Part shown: in pieces, positions 23,741 through 36,202 of the stretch
Layout: each line of letters opens with the position of its first letter
Position numbering within the stretch: the stretch's first letter is position 1
NCBI GenBank assembly: GCA_037157565.1
Contig: JAZHRO010000036.1
Location: 132,626,001-132,690,000, forward strand
Length of the DNA: 64,000 nt
Origin: Thalassia testudinum
Lineage: Eukaryota > Streptophyta > Magnoliopsida > Alismatales > Hydrocharitaceae
Direction: 5' to 3'
Translations under genes and position numbers: made by a program
The notes under the pieces: generated by a model
Told to the model about the DNA's origin: nothing
Seen by the model: only the letters and a program-made list of their open reading frames with translations
Databases searched by the model: none

Positions 23741-24333
23741 CATAAAAAGATTTTTTTTTTTTGAAAAGTGTAAAAGGATTATAATTATGTTTATTTTCTT
23801 TATCTATGTCTTTTCGTTCCTTCTCTACTCCTATTCTTAATTGGGTTCACTGTAGCATGCAAATCCATCTACCTCTTTTTTTCCAAAAAAAGGAAGGATT
23901 ATCACATAAAGTCAGTGACCATAAAAGATTACCTCTCCAATAAAATTTATTCAATTTCTTCCACACATTTCCCTAGAACAAACTTCTCCCTACAAACTGA
24001 AATCTACCATCTTGCATAAACATAATAAAATCATGCAAATGTTTCAAAACACTATCCCTACACCATCAATGCAAACCATCATAGCACATCTTACTACCAA
24101 TTCTGTGCTTAAACTCCTGATTACCTAGCCTTAGGCATAGGTTATTCCTCTTATTGTGATTACACTCTTAAAGATAAGGAAAGAATGATGTTCCACCTAC
24201 TTATCTAAAAGACTACCGCTTGGCCATGAAATATTAATTTGCTTGACTAGCTACAATCTCCTCCATTTTTCTTTCCATTGATATTTTCTTGCAAGGCTCT
24301 CTAAGAACGTAGGAAGGCTCTGATATATATCCA
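23741..24333. other. AT-rich stretch, probably decayed copia gag leader (minus strand)
   Basis: Read on the minus strand, the segment next to the LTR at 24334 begins with GGATATATATCAGAGCC, a rearranged initiator-Met primer site, then ATGGAAAG and ATGGAGGAG starts. This is what follows a 5' LTR. No convincing Gag motif remains. The left two thirds show nothing recognisable. Confidence 0.4.
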
Positions 24334-24521
24334 ACATGGAAGATTAGCTCTCCGTCCTTCATTCAAGAGTGATGAATGGAAACAATTGCCTTATTCAATA
24401 AAGAACCCTAGCCTGAGAAGATTACAAGAAAAATCCAACCAGAAAATAAGAATTACAACTAAGGCCTAAAGCCTCAAAAACAAATATAGCATAACATAAA
24501 TAAAAAGTAGCATAACATCCA
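24334..24521 (-). repeat. Copia LTR (minus strand)
   Basis: On the minus strand it starts TGGATGTTATGC at 24521 after a purine tract (GAAGGAGAG). Its first half matches 29445-29558 closely. A primer-site-like sequence lies on its far side, so this LTR seems to serve as the 3' end of the element on its right and the 5' end of a lost neighbour on its left. Confidence 0.7.
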
Positions 24522-24624
24522 ACACTCTCCTTCAAGTTGGAGCGTGGATGTCTTTGAAGCCCAACTTGCCATATAGGAAGCAGTATCGCTTTATGAGAAG
24601 AGCCTTGGTAAAAATATCCACCAA

Positions 24625-25236
24625 CTAGAGCTCAGATGAGATGTAAGGTGTAGATATCTTGTCATCCATCACTGCATTACATATGAAATGACAATCAACC
24701 TCGATATACTTAGTCTTCTCATGGAAAATAGGATTCGAGGTAATATAAGTGGCGGACTTGTTATCACAATACATACGAGTAGGACTCTTCATTGATATAC
24801 CCAAGTCACTGAGAAAGGTAGTAATCCACATCACTTCACAAGTTGTATGGGCCATAGCTCTATATTCAACCTCAACAGTAAAACATGGCACAACAGTTTG
24901 TTTCTTGCTATGCCAAAAAACAATATTCCCTCAAAAAAAAATAGCAAACCCAGTAGTGGATTTCTTGTTATCATAAGAACATTCATAATTTGCATCTGAA
25001 TAGGAGGCTAATTCAAGATGACCATTCTTCTTGTAGTATAGGCCTTTGCTAGGAGACCCTTTTCGATATTTCAGAATGAGCCATACATAATTCCAATGAC
25101 CATATTGAGGCTTATCCATGTACTGACTAGCTCAACTCATGACAAAACTAATATTTGGATGAGTAATAGTCAGATATAATAGTTTTCCCAAAAGATTCTT
25201 GTACTTGCATACATCCTCAAACATAGTATCTTCAGA
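24625..25236 (-). pseudogene. RNase H of the antisense copia element
   Basis: The C-terminal half is a clean 88-codon frame (24891-24625) with VEYRAMAHTTCEVMW, MYCDNKSATYI and IEVDCHFI. The other half (25119-24931) has ILKYRKGSPSKGLYYKK and SYSDANYECSYDNKKSTTG. A frame change joins them. The domain degrades the RNA strand during reverse transcription. Confidence 0.85.
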
Positions 25237-25241
25237 GTAGT

Positions 25242-27681
25242 TGAAACGACCCTTTCCAAGGGCTCCTTTTTTTTTCCAAACTTTAGGGACCTTATCGTAA
25301 TTTCTACGTACCAGAAGGTTTCCATGCGGAATGCTTTAGTCCTTGAGGGGTTTAGTGCAAAAACCCCCCACCATACCCATGCCATACCACCATACCCCCC
25401 CATGCCTTATCCCATACCCCTCCATGCCACCATGCCTCTCCCCATCCCCACGCCACCTTACCCCCCCCCCCCTAATCCCTCACCAACCAAAAAACCCCCC
25501 TCCATTTCGCTCTCCACCAAAGCAGCCGAGTGAGGGAGAAGGAGAGGGAGAGTGGGGAACAAGAGGAGATCGGAGGAGAGGACAAGGCCGTGCGTGCAGA
25601 GAGCTTGCAAGAGGAGACTGAGGGTGCTACAGGAACTACTGCAGCTCCTGAAGTGAGAAGAAAGCTCGTAAGGAAGTTCTGCGGCATTTATTTCCGCAGA
25701 TCCAGATATCTACAATATTTGTCAGACATTTGGAGGGGTCACCGGACGTCTGGGACGGACTCAAGACATCTGGTAAGCACACGACTATCGAAGTGCCAGA
25801 GACGTTAGGAAGGCACATTGGCACGACGTTCGAGGCACTTTAGGACGTCTAGGAGTATCGTCAGACGTCTAACTGCTCTCCCAGACAACTGGGAGCAGTG
25901 CCAGACGTCTGGAAACACCCTCAGATGGCGGTGATTTGTTTCAGACGTCTGAAAAAGATGCAGAAAGCAAAGTGAGATCCCACGCTCGTTTAAGACATCT
26001 GGGATGCATGTTTTTGGGTCGGTTCAAGACCCAAACGGAGTCAGTTTCTCGCAAACCAAGTATCGTGATTTTGTTTTGAAATTCTCTACATGTTAGTATA
26101 GTGTCTACACTATTTTGAGCTCATTTGACATATTGGTCAATAATATATGTTTCCAGTCCGTAGTGCACACAGGACCCGCGAAGACGTCGGGATCCACCAT
26201 TCAAGCCCCCATACCACCCGTATACCCTGGTAGAGTAGTCCTCTCTACTTCTGTGGTTTGAATTAGTAAAGTGTATGTTAATTTAGAAATACTTAAAACC
26301 CAGGTGATGAGATAAACCCTAGACTGAAAATGTGAATGGTTTATATTCGAACCTCGCATGTTATAAACTCTGAGAATGCATGTTAAACTTAATACTGTGA
26401 TAGCTGGAATATTTAAATGATGAGGTGATCGCTTATCATGTTGATGATGGTTTATCCTGTTAATTTACGAGCTGCCTGAATTAGAAATTAATATGTGATA
26501 GAGATGCATGCCACAAAATGAAATAAGATGAGTACTATGCATGAATCCTACGGGGAACTAAAAAAGAAACTTAAAGTATACTGAAACGGATATCTAATGT
26601 ATAAGGGAACCGGTTGCCTACAGGCGTATTGGTTGACTGTTTTAACTTGGGTATGGAAAGTGAGCTGGCCCTCATGTACGTAGTACCGAGGAGAGCTATT
26701 GTCCCTTTAGTGTAAGGGGGAGCTAGCTGCCCCTTGGGTTGGGACCCGGGATTAGGATTGATCACCCCACACTGACTCCTGTTAGGCCCATTGGGCAAAT
26801 CGGGATAGCCGGGCGAGGATACGCAGACTATTGAGGGGTAAGGCCCTTATTCTGTTCTGTGTTGTACGTTTGAGCGTACCCGTTAGCGGAAACGACTCAC
26901 CGCGTGCTAATGCGTGGTAGCTACCTGTGCACTTATCGCACGTGCCATAGTCACTGCTTCGTCGCGGCCATGACCGTAGGGTGATAGACCAGGTGTAGGA
27001 CTACCACAGGGTGCTCTCCAGGCCAGGAGAGTGCCACATATACATCCTGCATCGCAGAAAAACTGCATCAAGATCATTCCCTTAGAGAACAAATGGATTA
27101 AGAAATGTTGTGGACCCTTATTAGAAACCGAATCAAAAACACAGATAATTTAAACGAAAACAGATAAGGTACATAACTGGAAATTGCATGATTAGTCAGC
27201 TACTTGTTCCCTTATATTTAATTGCATGTAAATGACATATACACTACTCTACTCAGCATTAGTTAGCCACAGATATATGTAACAATATTTAGGTCAGGAA
27301 GTTGAGCAGCAGCGCAGGGTGCTAAGCCTAGTCAAGCCCAGTAATAGTTGTACTTACTCTTGTTCCATTTCCAAGATTTTCTGTTGTTAGTGAGTATTTT
27401 CGCTTATGTTAAAACATGTTATTGTTACGCTTTTGTTAGTTGTGATAGCTAGCTAGTGAACTGCACATTTATTTCTCACCAATGGCATGTCACTTCCATT
27501 GAACTCCATTCCTGTTTTCCGTTGCCGACTTTTAATCAATTTGCTTAGTTATATTGCATGTGTGGTTATGGAAATGTTTATCCTTGCATTTGGTTTGTTT
27601 CTCGATGGACGACTGGGTCTTGGGGTTAGTCGAGGAGAGCCATTCCCGGGTTCCACAAGAGGCCAGGATCAGGTCGTAACA
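25242..27681 (+). mobile_element. Solo LTR, copy A of the TGTNACGACCC family (2440 bp)
   Basis: It is flanked by gtagt on both sides (25237-25241 and 27682-27686), inside copia pol. The ends are TGAAACGACCC and GGTCGTAACA. The TG...CA ends, 5-bp duplication and long GACCC-type termini fit the long LTRs of Del/Tekay-type chromoviruses; this lineage call is inference, since no internal region is present. Inside lie a C-rich CCATACC stretch (25360-25470), an AGACGTCT cluster (25745-26000) and a GTACGTAGTACCGAGGAGAGC motif region shared with copies B-D. No open frame of interest. Confidence 0.85.
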
Positions 27682-27964
27682 GTAGTCATATTTGCCCTTC
27701 TGCTCTACAAGAACAGCAGGCAGCTTAGTCCCAAGAAAGCCAACATCCTCCAGAATCTCGAGGGTATATTTCCTCTAAGACAAAGCCATATTGGACATGT
27801 CTCTGACCACCTCAATCCCTAGAAAATAAAAGAGCTCACCCAAGTCTTTAATCACAAAGGACTATTAAAGATACTTCTTAACCTCTTAAATCCTAGTAGC
27901 ATCATCCCCTATAAGAATCATATCATCCACATAGATAATCAATATCACAATGCCAAAGGCCAGT

Positions 27965-28271
27965 CAAGGTTCGAAATGCCGATTTCGATGCCGTGCTGAT
28001 GAAATTCCAAGTGTGCATTTCGTGGGCATGCCATGGAAATGCCCGTTTTTCGATGGGCATGCCAATGAGCATGCCGAGGGCATGCCAATGCATACCAACA
28101 GAAATAGCAAAAGTAATTAAAAAGACGAATAGCAACCTCGACATGGGCACCAATTTCGCCAGCATGCCGACGGCATGCCGACCGTGCCGAGGGCATGCCG
28201 ACGAAATCCCTGTAAATCGACGTTTTCTTCATATCGGCACTACCCTTGCTCGGGCATTTAAATCAATGAGA
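27965..28271. mobile_element. 307-bp unclassified insertion with GCATGC palindromes
   Basis: It interrupts copia RT and is bordered by ccagt on both sides (27960-27964 and 28272-28276). It holds seven GCATGCC units, several as GGCATGCC palindromes, at 28024-28205, in two groups around an AT-rich middle. The terminal sequences (CAAGGTTCGAAATGCC and, reversed, TCTCATTGATTTAAATGCCC) are not clear inverted repeats. The family is unknown to me; a MITE-like element is the best guess. Confidence 0.6.
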
Positions 28272-28394
28272 CCAGTTTCCTGATAAATATAGAGTGATCA
28301 AATGTAGATTAGTGAAAACCAATCTTCACAACCTCAATGTTGAGTTTGTCAAACCATGCTCATGGGCTCTGCTTAAAGTCATAAATAGCCTTCT

Positions 28395-29420
28395 TCAATG
28401 AGCAGACAAACTCCCCCTCAACCTCGTAGTCCAAAGGTTGACGCATATACACTTCTTCATGGAGATCCCCATAGAGAAAAGCATTTTACTCATGTCACAG
28501 GAGAAAGTCTCAAAGAAATCCACCCTATAGGTTTGGGTGAATCCTTTCGCAACTAAGCTAGCCTTGAATCTGTCAACAGACCCATTTGCATGATACTTGA
28601 CTATATATACCCATTTGCAATCCAACACCTTTGTCCCCTAAAGAGCATAAACCATACCCCATGTGCCCTTGGTAGTAAGAGCCTCCATCTCGACATCCAT
28701 GCTAGCCACCCATTTTGAATCTTGAGCTACCCCATGATATGATTTGGGTAGGATAGTGCTAGTACGTCCCTAAGAAAATTGCTACAAAGAGGAATCCAAG
28801 TAGGCAGTAGAAGTATAATACGACATAGGATGCAACGTACAACAACGAACCAATTTTCATAGTGCACTAAGCCTATCATCATCACCCCTACTATAGCCCT
28901 CTACCGGGGGGAAGGAACATCCAAAACAACACTAGCAAGGGTTGTAACATCCGATGGACCAGTACCTACATCAATGTCAAGGGTTACAGGAACAAGAAGA
29001 GGTGCAGGTGTATTTAGTAGTGGATCCTTTCTGTGATACACATAAGGCTGAAATTGGGCATCACGACCCTCGGATGAGAAATAAGGGACTCTCTTAAAGA
29101 AAATAACATCAACACACATGCGATATCATCTGTTAACCTGGTCAAAGCATTTATAGCCCTTCTGGGTACATGAATATCCAAGAAAGACACACTTCGTAGC
29201 CCTGGGTAATAACTTGTCTAGATTGTTGAAGTTATGAACAAAACACACATACCCAAAGGTGCACAAGGGTAAAAAGGACAACTCTCTATCTGGATAGAGC
29301 AACTTGAAAGGAATATAACCTCCAAGTACAGAAGATGGGAGTTATAAGATGTGCAGCAATTAGGATTGCATCACCCAAAAAAGATTTAGGAACACTTATA
29401 GGCTGGAAAACAATTGAAAC
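28395..29420 (-). pseudogene. Integrase end and RT start of the antisense copia element
   Basis: 29474-29286 reads VPKSFLGDAILIAAHLITP and further down VCFVHNFNNLDKLLP, the end of the copia integrase. 29119-28901 has the variable linker with PYVYHRKD. 28628-28395 has the RT N-terminus. The frame changes several times. Confidence 0.8.
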
Positions 29421-29558
29421 CCTTGACTCTCTTATATAGAGAAAGGATATGGGAAAATTGCAAGAAAAGTCCAACCAAAAAAATAGGAATTACAACTAAG
29501 GCCTAAAGCCTCAAAAACAAATATAGCATAACATAAATAGGAAGTAGCATGACATCCA

Positions 29559-32500
29559 TCAAAGAGAACCATCAATTTCCATGATGATCCACTTTGCTAC
29601 AGTGCATTTACCTGTACTTCTATTTCTTGCTCTTTTTTGGAAAAGTATATTTCTTGGTTATTGGTTTGCTACTACATGTTTCATGCCTTCTTTTTAGTAT
29701 TTCCATGGCTATAAACCTCTTTGTTGGGGTTTTCAAAGGCTTACTTTGTTGAATGAACAAAGATCACGCATAGGAAGGAAAAAAAAGGATCCATGGTTTT
29801 AATTGCAGCCAGCTCAATATATCCTCATTTTGTCATTTTAAAAGGCTTCATAGGTTGGCAGCTAGTCAGCAAGAAGTTGATTTGGCTGTCAAAGTCATTT
29901 CAATGCAGTGATTCAACTTTTGGCACGGTACTCATAAGTTAATGAAGTCAATTGTTTTCCCAAAATCAAAAAAGGAGGCAATGCAAAATTTTCTTAGTTG
30001 GAAAGGAAAACTTTCATGGAAGAAAGGAACAGCTCCACTTGACACAAGCTTAGTCACACCCATTACTATCCACATTTTTCTGGAATGGATCTATATGAAG
30101 TATCGATGGACAATCCATATTTCTTCAAGTCACCCAGCTCAATTTCTTTTCATCTTCAGTGCCCCTCCTAGATTGCTCCCTACCAGCTTAACAAATGCAA
30201 CATAAGCAGATGCCAATTGCTGTAAACCTTACTAGGCCAGCCCATTTCTAGGTCATAGTTCACATCATGGTGGTGCACTTTCAGCTAGGATTTCCTCTGT
30301 TTATTGAGGAACGGATGGCTACTTGATACTGTTAGAAACAATTTCTATTTTACCCAGACAATATGATTACAATCACCTCCTTGCAGACTTATGGCCCATG
30401 CCACCACATAACAAGGATAGTGCATCATAGATTACAAACAGAGACACAAAACGAACAAGCATCACCCACCACACCCTCATCCATTTTACCATATAGGTCT
30501 TCTTATCTAACCAGTCTCTCGTTAATATGTAACAGATACATGAAAAATCAACTACTCAACAAGATCTTGATTACACAAGGACGGCAATCCTTCAGGAAAT
30601 AGTATTAGACCATCAGGAATTGCCCTCAAATGCTCATAAGTTCTCCAATCAAGAAAGATTAACAGTTCGATTACCACACATAACAGAACCACATACGTAG
30701 GGTGCACCTAAAGACAACATATAAGTGATTTGAAAGGACTCATCCTTGCACTGACCAGAAAATCATGTAAGTCAAAAAACCCCAGCCATCACTAATCTAT
30801 GCATCCTTAAAATGGCAACAGATAAGAGGCCCTTTAGTCATGTATCACCTGGATTCTGGAATGGCCACAACAATCATGCCATCCTTTTTGCTCATATAAA
30901 AAATAAATAAATGAGTGTTATGCATGTGTTCCTCCTAACTACTTGAAGGTGTACGCAAATGATTCACTTTGGTATAGTGGAAAGGTAATCTAATGGTTAT
31001 TTAAAACTTTGACTCGATCCAATTTATGCCAAAAAAAACTGGAAAGATCATGAAGATGAATAAGCTATACTAGAACCACATGGAAACAACTAACTTTCTC
31101 CTATTCTAGGATCCCGACAAGTAAAAATATATGTTAAAAGGCATATTAAAGCACCTCATGTATTGTGCCTCCTACAATAAGTACCAACTTAAAGAGACAC
31201 ATTTCCTCTTGATAGGCGGATGAAACCTTGATACCAAGAACATCCAAGCGTACACGTTGATCATGAACCCTTCGCGATCTCCAGAAGGCAACGTTCACCC
31301 TCAATCTCCAAGACGTGCTCTAAGAACCTGCAAACTAAAAGAACAGCGAATCCAAGAGGTGGCCACCAAGCAACGGACATCCACCAAGACCAATGATCGT
31401 CTAGCACCAAGGCCGATGGATATCTACCAAGGTGACTAGAAGTCTACTAAGGCCAATAAGTCTTCCAAGACCACTGGTTAGCACCCAACTCAAGTAGTTG
31501 GTGCCTCATCGAAGGAAAGGGAGGAGGGGCTACCCTTAGCTCTCTCTTTAGGGTTTTCTGGTAGAGATTTGTGTAAATGACTTAGGTTTTTCCCCAAGCC
31601 TCAGGAGATACTTACAAAGAATCCAACAATCCTAATTTGGAAATCATTGGATACAATCCAATGATTGAGAGTAATTCCTACTTAGGTATTTTCAAATAGG
31701 TCCTTATAGTTAATGAGCCAATCGTGTTCTATGACACAAACTACATTTAATTTCTATTCAAACCTTTGCAGATGAAGAACAAACTCTTTTGACCCAATTA
31801 AATGATAAATCAAATATCATTTCACTTTTTAAGTAATATTTTATCCTTCCCCTTCAAAAAAAATGATTGTTCTAAGTAGATCTCCATCAAAATCAATATT
31901 GGTTTCATCATGCGGTGAAGTGTTTGGGAATCCATATTTATGGTACTAGGCCTCTTTTACATATTCTCACTACCCATGGATCCTTCACACTAAAAGACTT
32001 AGGTAACCCCAAAGTTAAATTCCCAAACATTCATTGTCTTATCCATCTAGTGTTACAAATGTTTATATTACCATTGTATTATTGGGATGAATGGGAAGAC
32101 TAGCTCTTTTTCCAAAGAATTATTTTCTTTTCTTTTATGCATAAGTCTAATCACAACCTGCATGACCATGTAGAAAATTTGTACATCCTAATATTATATT
32201 ATAAAAATCAACTAAGTCGACCAACTAGTCAGCCGACTACTCCTGGTTGGACCCCTGACCAACCAAACAACCTATACTCGGGCACATAGTTGACAGGCTT
32301 AACTACTTAGCCAAGCAATCATCTTAATCAACCAACTATGTGCCCAATTTCTCCATAGCAAGATAATTAGGTCATGTTGTTATACCTGATTATGGGTACA
32401 AAATAAACCCCCCACCCCACCCCATAGCCCTGGCCACCACGACAAACCCTTTCAGTTCCCAACCCCTCCACACCCCCCCCCCCCCCCCCACCCCAAAAAA

Positions 32501-33632
32501 AAAAAAAGGCCACCTTACCTCTACTGCTCTGAGGACCACCGACATCACTACTGCTCCTCTGACCAGTCGCACTCGATGCTGCACTGTTGCTCCCACGCAC
32601 ACCACATACTCCTTAGTTAGTGACCTGGCCAACTGAATACCAACCACCAACTTTTACAACATTGTCCTAATATACTTAGAGAGAGCACATGTCTTCTGAT
32701 TTACTAGACACACCTACATAGCAAATTTATGTGATCCTTTCGAGAGATCATGTGTGTCCTACACCCTTATATATACACGAACTTTTTGATCTCAATACCA
32801 AGATAGATGTGTCAATCCATCAAATATGCATATTTAAGGATAAAGACACATAATATCTCAGGTCTAAGAGTATGCCTTCTTCGTGACAGTGATAAGACAA
32901 GAAATTCTCAAATCTTCAATTCGTTGAATCAATTCTTAAATTGACCTGCATGACAGCCTTAAATCTCTATTTCCATGCAAAGAATGTGCATCAAGAGCAT
33001 CTGTTGGGCAATGACCTTTCAAGAAGATTGCTATCTCTTCTCAGACTAGAGACAGTTGGATGTCAATGATTTTGTAATGACATCGAAATCCTCGATTAAA
33101 CCATTTAGATCTTCAATACTTGACATTGGTATTATCCAACCAATCACACTAGTGTGTCCACATAATCCGACAATTGGATCGCAATCACTAATCAAGTGAT
33201 TTTTATTTAGATTAGCTCAACAAGAGCACATAACTTCAAAAGAAGGTAAGTTTGATCAACAACTATTTGAATAGTTGCATGATTCTCCTACTAGAAGCCC
33301 CTGTGCCAATCAGTTCCACACCCCCTTAAAAGCAGCAAGTCTCCTCGCCCATCAACCGTGGAAATGGAGTGAGGTATGCTACTTCTCAAACATTCAATGA
33401 TTCTTCCTGTCAACCTTCAATGCTTTCTCTTCTCACATTCACTTGCCCCTCTTTCAATGAGAGTGCTACTTCGCTTGCTAGAATGAACCATCTTGTAATC
33501 AGGCATTGCCATCTTGTGTTCAAATGCATCAATTCTCGATTGGACCTTATATTAGGAAAGTTTGGAAATCCAAAGCATTCCACAGGTGAACTAAATACCA
33601 TTACGTGGTCTTTACATAGAATTGGTTGAAAC
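29559..33632. other. Non-coding stretch, no gene recognised
   Basis: About 4 kb of AT-rich sequence without conserved motifs or long frames on either strand. It lies downstream of the membrane-protein gene, so it may hold 3' UTR or regulatory sequence. A CpG-poor composition and scattered A/T runs suggest old intergenic DNA. Confidence 0.5.
32466..32508. repeat. Homopolymer tract (C)n followed by (A)n
   Basis: A run of about 17 C, a short CACCCC, then about 13 A. Slippage-prone; the length may be uncertain. Confidence 0.9.
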
Positions 33633-33650
33633 CTAGAACCCGTAACGCAA
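33633..33650 (-). CDS. Candidate short last exon of the membrane-protein gene
   Basis: After the donor at 33889 the minus strand has a pyrimidine-rich tract and TTCTGCAG, a good acceptor, ending at 33651. It opens five codons and a TAG in the right phase (LRYGF). The intron would be 239 bp. This is inferred from splice signals only. Confidence 0.35.
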   Translation of the reverse strand: MRYGF

Positions 33651-33889
33651 CTGCAGAATTAAGAGAGAAACTAACACGTTGCACCTTGTTCTAAGCATCA
33701 CTTCTCTAAGATGTCACTCACATCTCTCGACTGCCTTATTTTATCAAGTTTACAATGTTTCTGTGTAAGATCACTCTGAAATCAAGTTTGAGTTGCATGA
33801 TCTACATCAATATCGCTGTTAAATTTTCCATCTTTATTCATGCAAAACAGAAAAAAAAAAAAAAAAGGAAATGGGCATATATCACTGAC

Positions 33890-34723
33890 CTCCTCGCTGG
33901 GCACCCCAATTGCAGCCGTTTCAGCTTCTGCTTCCTCTGCCACCCTATCTGCATCAACAGGCAATCCCGCCGGAGTCGACGGATTCTCGACCTCCAACTC
34001 ATAGTCCGACGTCACAACAGGCTGTTGACCAACCAAAGCTCCCTCTTGCTCGAACTCCAAAGTCGTATCAGGGTACGCCACAGCAGCAGCCACCTGCACC
34101 CGTATCTCCACCGGCTCTTCCCTCGCATCTTCAACCACCCCCACTTCCTTCTCAACAGCCGGCCCTCCCACATCAGGATGCAAAACAGCCTCAGCCACCT
34201 GCACCGGAACCTCCACCGGTTCCTCACCCGCAGCCTCGACCACCTCCACTTCGGTCACACCCACCGGCTCCTCCACAACGTCCACCACAGGGATCGGCGG
34301 CTTCCCCACACCTTCCACCGTCTCCTCACGTCCCGTCGTCGGCATCTCCTCCACCTCTTCGTCAACCCCCTCTCTCACGGGCATTTCGTCGAGCATGTAC
34401 CCCTCGGAACTTTCCAGCAGGAACAACTGGGTCCGCTTCTGCGGAGAGAGGAGGTAACCGAGGACCTTGCTGGTGGCGGCGTACCCGGCGAAGAGGATCG
34501 TGAACGGCAGCGAGAAGGCGAGGTTAACGGCGTAGATCAGGAAGAGTGGGGGCGCGACGAGAGGCGCGGCGGTGACGGCGGCGGCGGCGATGGCAATCCT
34601 CTTCGCCAGCCACCACCCGGCGCGGAGCAAGCCGGCGCATCTCCCGCCCTCGGCGAGGTCGTCACCCCGGTCCCCCCCCTCCTCTTGTTGCTGCTGCTGC
34701 TTTGGGTCGGGGGAGAGCAACAT
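33890..34723 (-). CDS. Small membrane protein with acidic Val/Glu/Pro-rich tail (main exon)
   Basis: The exon is 834 bp (278 codons). I chose ATG 34723 (MLLSPDPKQQQQQ) over the in-frame upstream ATG at 34816, because the upstream part looks like leader sequence. Residues about 36-85 hold a hydrophobic hairpin with central prolines (TAAPLVAPPLFLIYAVNLAF then SLPFTILFAGYAA), followed by the basic KRTQLF. The rest is an acidic region with repeated EEPVE/VEVV-type units, probably disordered. At the 3' end GAG|GTCAGT is a good splice donor in phase 0, and the frame beyond it turns into poly-Phe from a T-run, as expected of an intron. The very GC-rich start is typical of monocot genes. The hairpin is oleosin-like in shape only; function unknown. 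Confidence 0.65.
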
Positions 34724-35952
34724 GTTGCTGGTCAGGTGGTATTTGGGTTGAGGGGAGATGGGTGAGGTGCAGAGAGAGAGGTGGACGTGGCGGGTGGGGG
34801 GAAGGGGAGGTGACACGTGGCATTGCTGCAGGGACGGGTGACGCAGTAGCCCAACTAGGGCGACTGAGAGGGTTCGTTTTGTGATAATTGACGTAAAAGT
34901 TTAGTATTATTAAAAAGTCAAGAAATAAACAAAACGTAACGTAGTAAGCAAGAGCATTAAGTCTAATCGATATATTTTAAATGAAAAATTATTTTTTAGT
35001 GGTGAAAAATGACATTTTAAGTAAAAAATTATTTACCATTAATATAAAGGTAAAATATATCGATATATTTTTATTTTCGATTGATATATTTTTATTTTTA
35101 AATATATATTTTAATTTTTAATTAATTCATTTTCAATTGGTTGATTTTGATTTTAAACTAATTGCTTCCAAATATGCATTGCAACACATATTTTTGTACT
35201 TGTGCCCTTTTAAAAAAATGGATGTTGTTCATGATATTTATTATATTATATCTATATATTTAATTAGAAAGTAAAATATCATCGATATAATTTAATTTAA
35301 AATTTAAATATTACTTATTTATATCTAATTATCGATAATGTAATTTAATTTAAAATATATACTCAAATTCTTATACGACTCTTTTCTTAGACATCAAATA
35401 TTTACTCTGACCAAACCCCCATTAACCGTTACGTGCGGGGATGCAAGGGAATCCTTTGTTCATCAGATAAGGAAAATGGATTGCACAGGCGTTTTTCTGT
35501 AATCTTTTCCATGCCTACACATTTTCGAGGTTGGGACCACATGATTCCTGTCGGGCTGTGGATGTGAGTAATTTGAAACGAGTGTGTTGGGTTTTGTTCT
35601 GGCCTTTATTTTGTTATCATCATCGCACAGTGCATTATTGAGTTCCCTTTTTTGTGAGCCTTGGGTTGTGCGGGTCACGTCATGTGCTATGTACTGGGTC
35701 GTGTTGGCTCATGTGGGCTCATGTGTTGTGCTATCTTCCACTTGTGGGCCATGTTCTCTATGTGGGCTCATGTGTGTGCATTGTGTGATGTGTGGTCTTC
35801 CACTTGTGGGCCTTATTCTCGGCCGTGGACCATGTTACACCCATTCTCTGTTGGCGAAGCTTTCCTCGCAAGTTGTTCTGTCGAAGGTTCTATGCTTGCC
35901 TTCATCACTTGAAGGCATGGGCTATGCTATCTTCCACTTATGCTATTAGATA
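34724..35952. other. Intergenic region between divergent genes
   Basis: The part next to 34724 is GC-rich and is the presumed leader and promoter of the minus-strand membrane-protein gene; no clear TATA box was seen. 34880-35400 is very AT-rich with repeated TCGATATATTTT-like words. 35580-35950 has three repeats of a CTTCCACTTGTGGGCC-like word (near 35730, 35797 and 35929) and could be the leader of the FAR1-like gene. Confidence 0.5.
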
Positions 35953-36202
35953 GTGATTGATTTTGACCTCAATACGACTCTAGATGGCGTGGATGACCGT
36001 GTGCTGCAAGTTGATAAAGATGGTACGTTATATGTAATTAGTACCCCACAAACTGAGGTTGTTCCTGATTCCAACGGAATGCTTGCTTTTTATTACTCAG
36101 ACTATTCTTTGTTGGATAAGGAGGAAGTGCTTACACAAATTGATTATGATGTTGAGGAGCTGATGGATGATGCAGCTGACTTTCCTAGCCCTCTCTCCAG
36201 TA
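35953..36202 (+). CDS. Possible first exon of the FAR1-like gene
   Basis: The frame starts MIDFDLNTTLDGVDD and is rich in Asp and Glu, like the variable N-termini of FAR1-related proteins. It ends at a splice donor (CCA|GTAAGA) near 36201. A possible next exon starts after GTTATGATAG near 36314 but soon meets a stop. I infer the link from position and style only. Confidence 0.35.

Larger units (their letters stand above)
24334..29558 (-). mobile_element. Antisense Ty1/copia element with a large internal deletion
   Basis: On the minus strand, from right to left: a truncated LTR (29558-29445), the end of integrase (FLGDAILIAAHLI, FGYVCFVHNFNNL, CTQKGYKCF), a linker (PYVYHRKDP), RT (CKWVYIVKYHANGSVDRFKA, an intact YVDDM near 27909-27925), RNase H (WLILKYRKGSPSKGLYYKK, CDNKSATYI, TKYIEVDCHFI) and LTR 24334-24521. 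Gag, protease and the integrase core are deleted. RT also lacks the stretch before GDL. Two later insertions split it: a solo LTR (25242-27681) and a 307-bp element (27965-28271). Confidence 0.85.

Noticed and set aside
25745..26000. CRISPR-like array of AGACGTCT units
   Set aside because: The unit is 8 bp, variable, lies in a plant LTR and has no cas context; spacers are of 12 bp and similar to each other.
30971..31010. tRNA-like TATAGTGG...GGTAATC stretch
   Set aside because: No cloverleaf could be folded by eye; the acceptor stem and T-loop are missing.
33755..34765. Long plus-strand frames opposite the membrane-protein gene
   Set aside because: They are the complement of a GC-rich exon; they give His/Pro/Arg-rich proteins without motifs, while the minus-strand frame has a membrane hairpin and splice signals.
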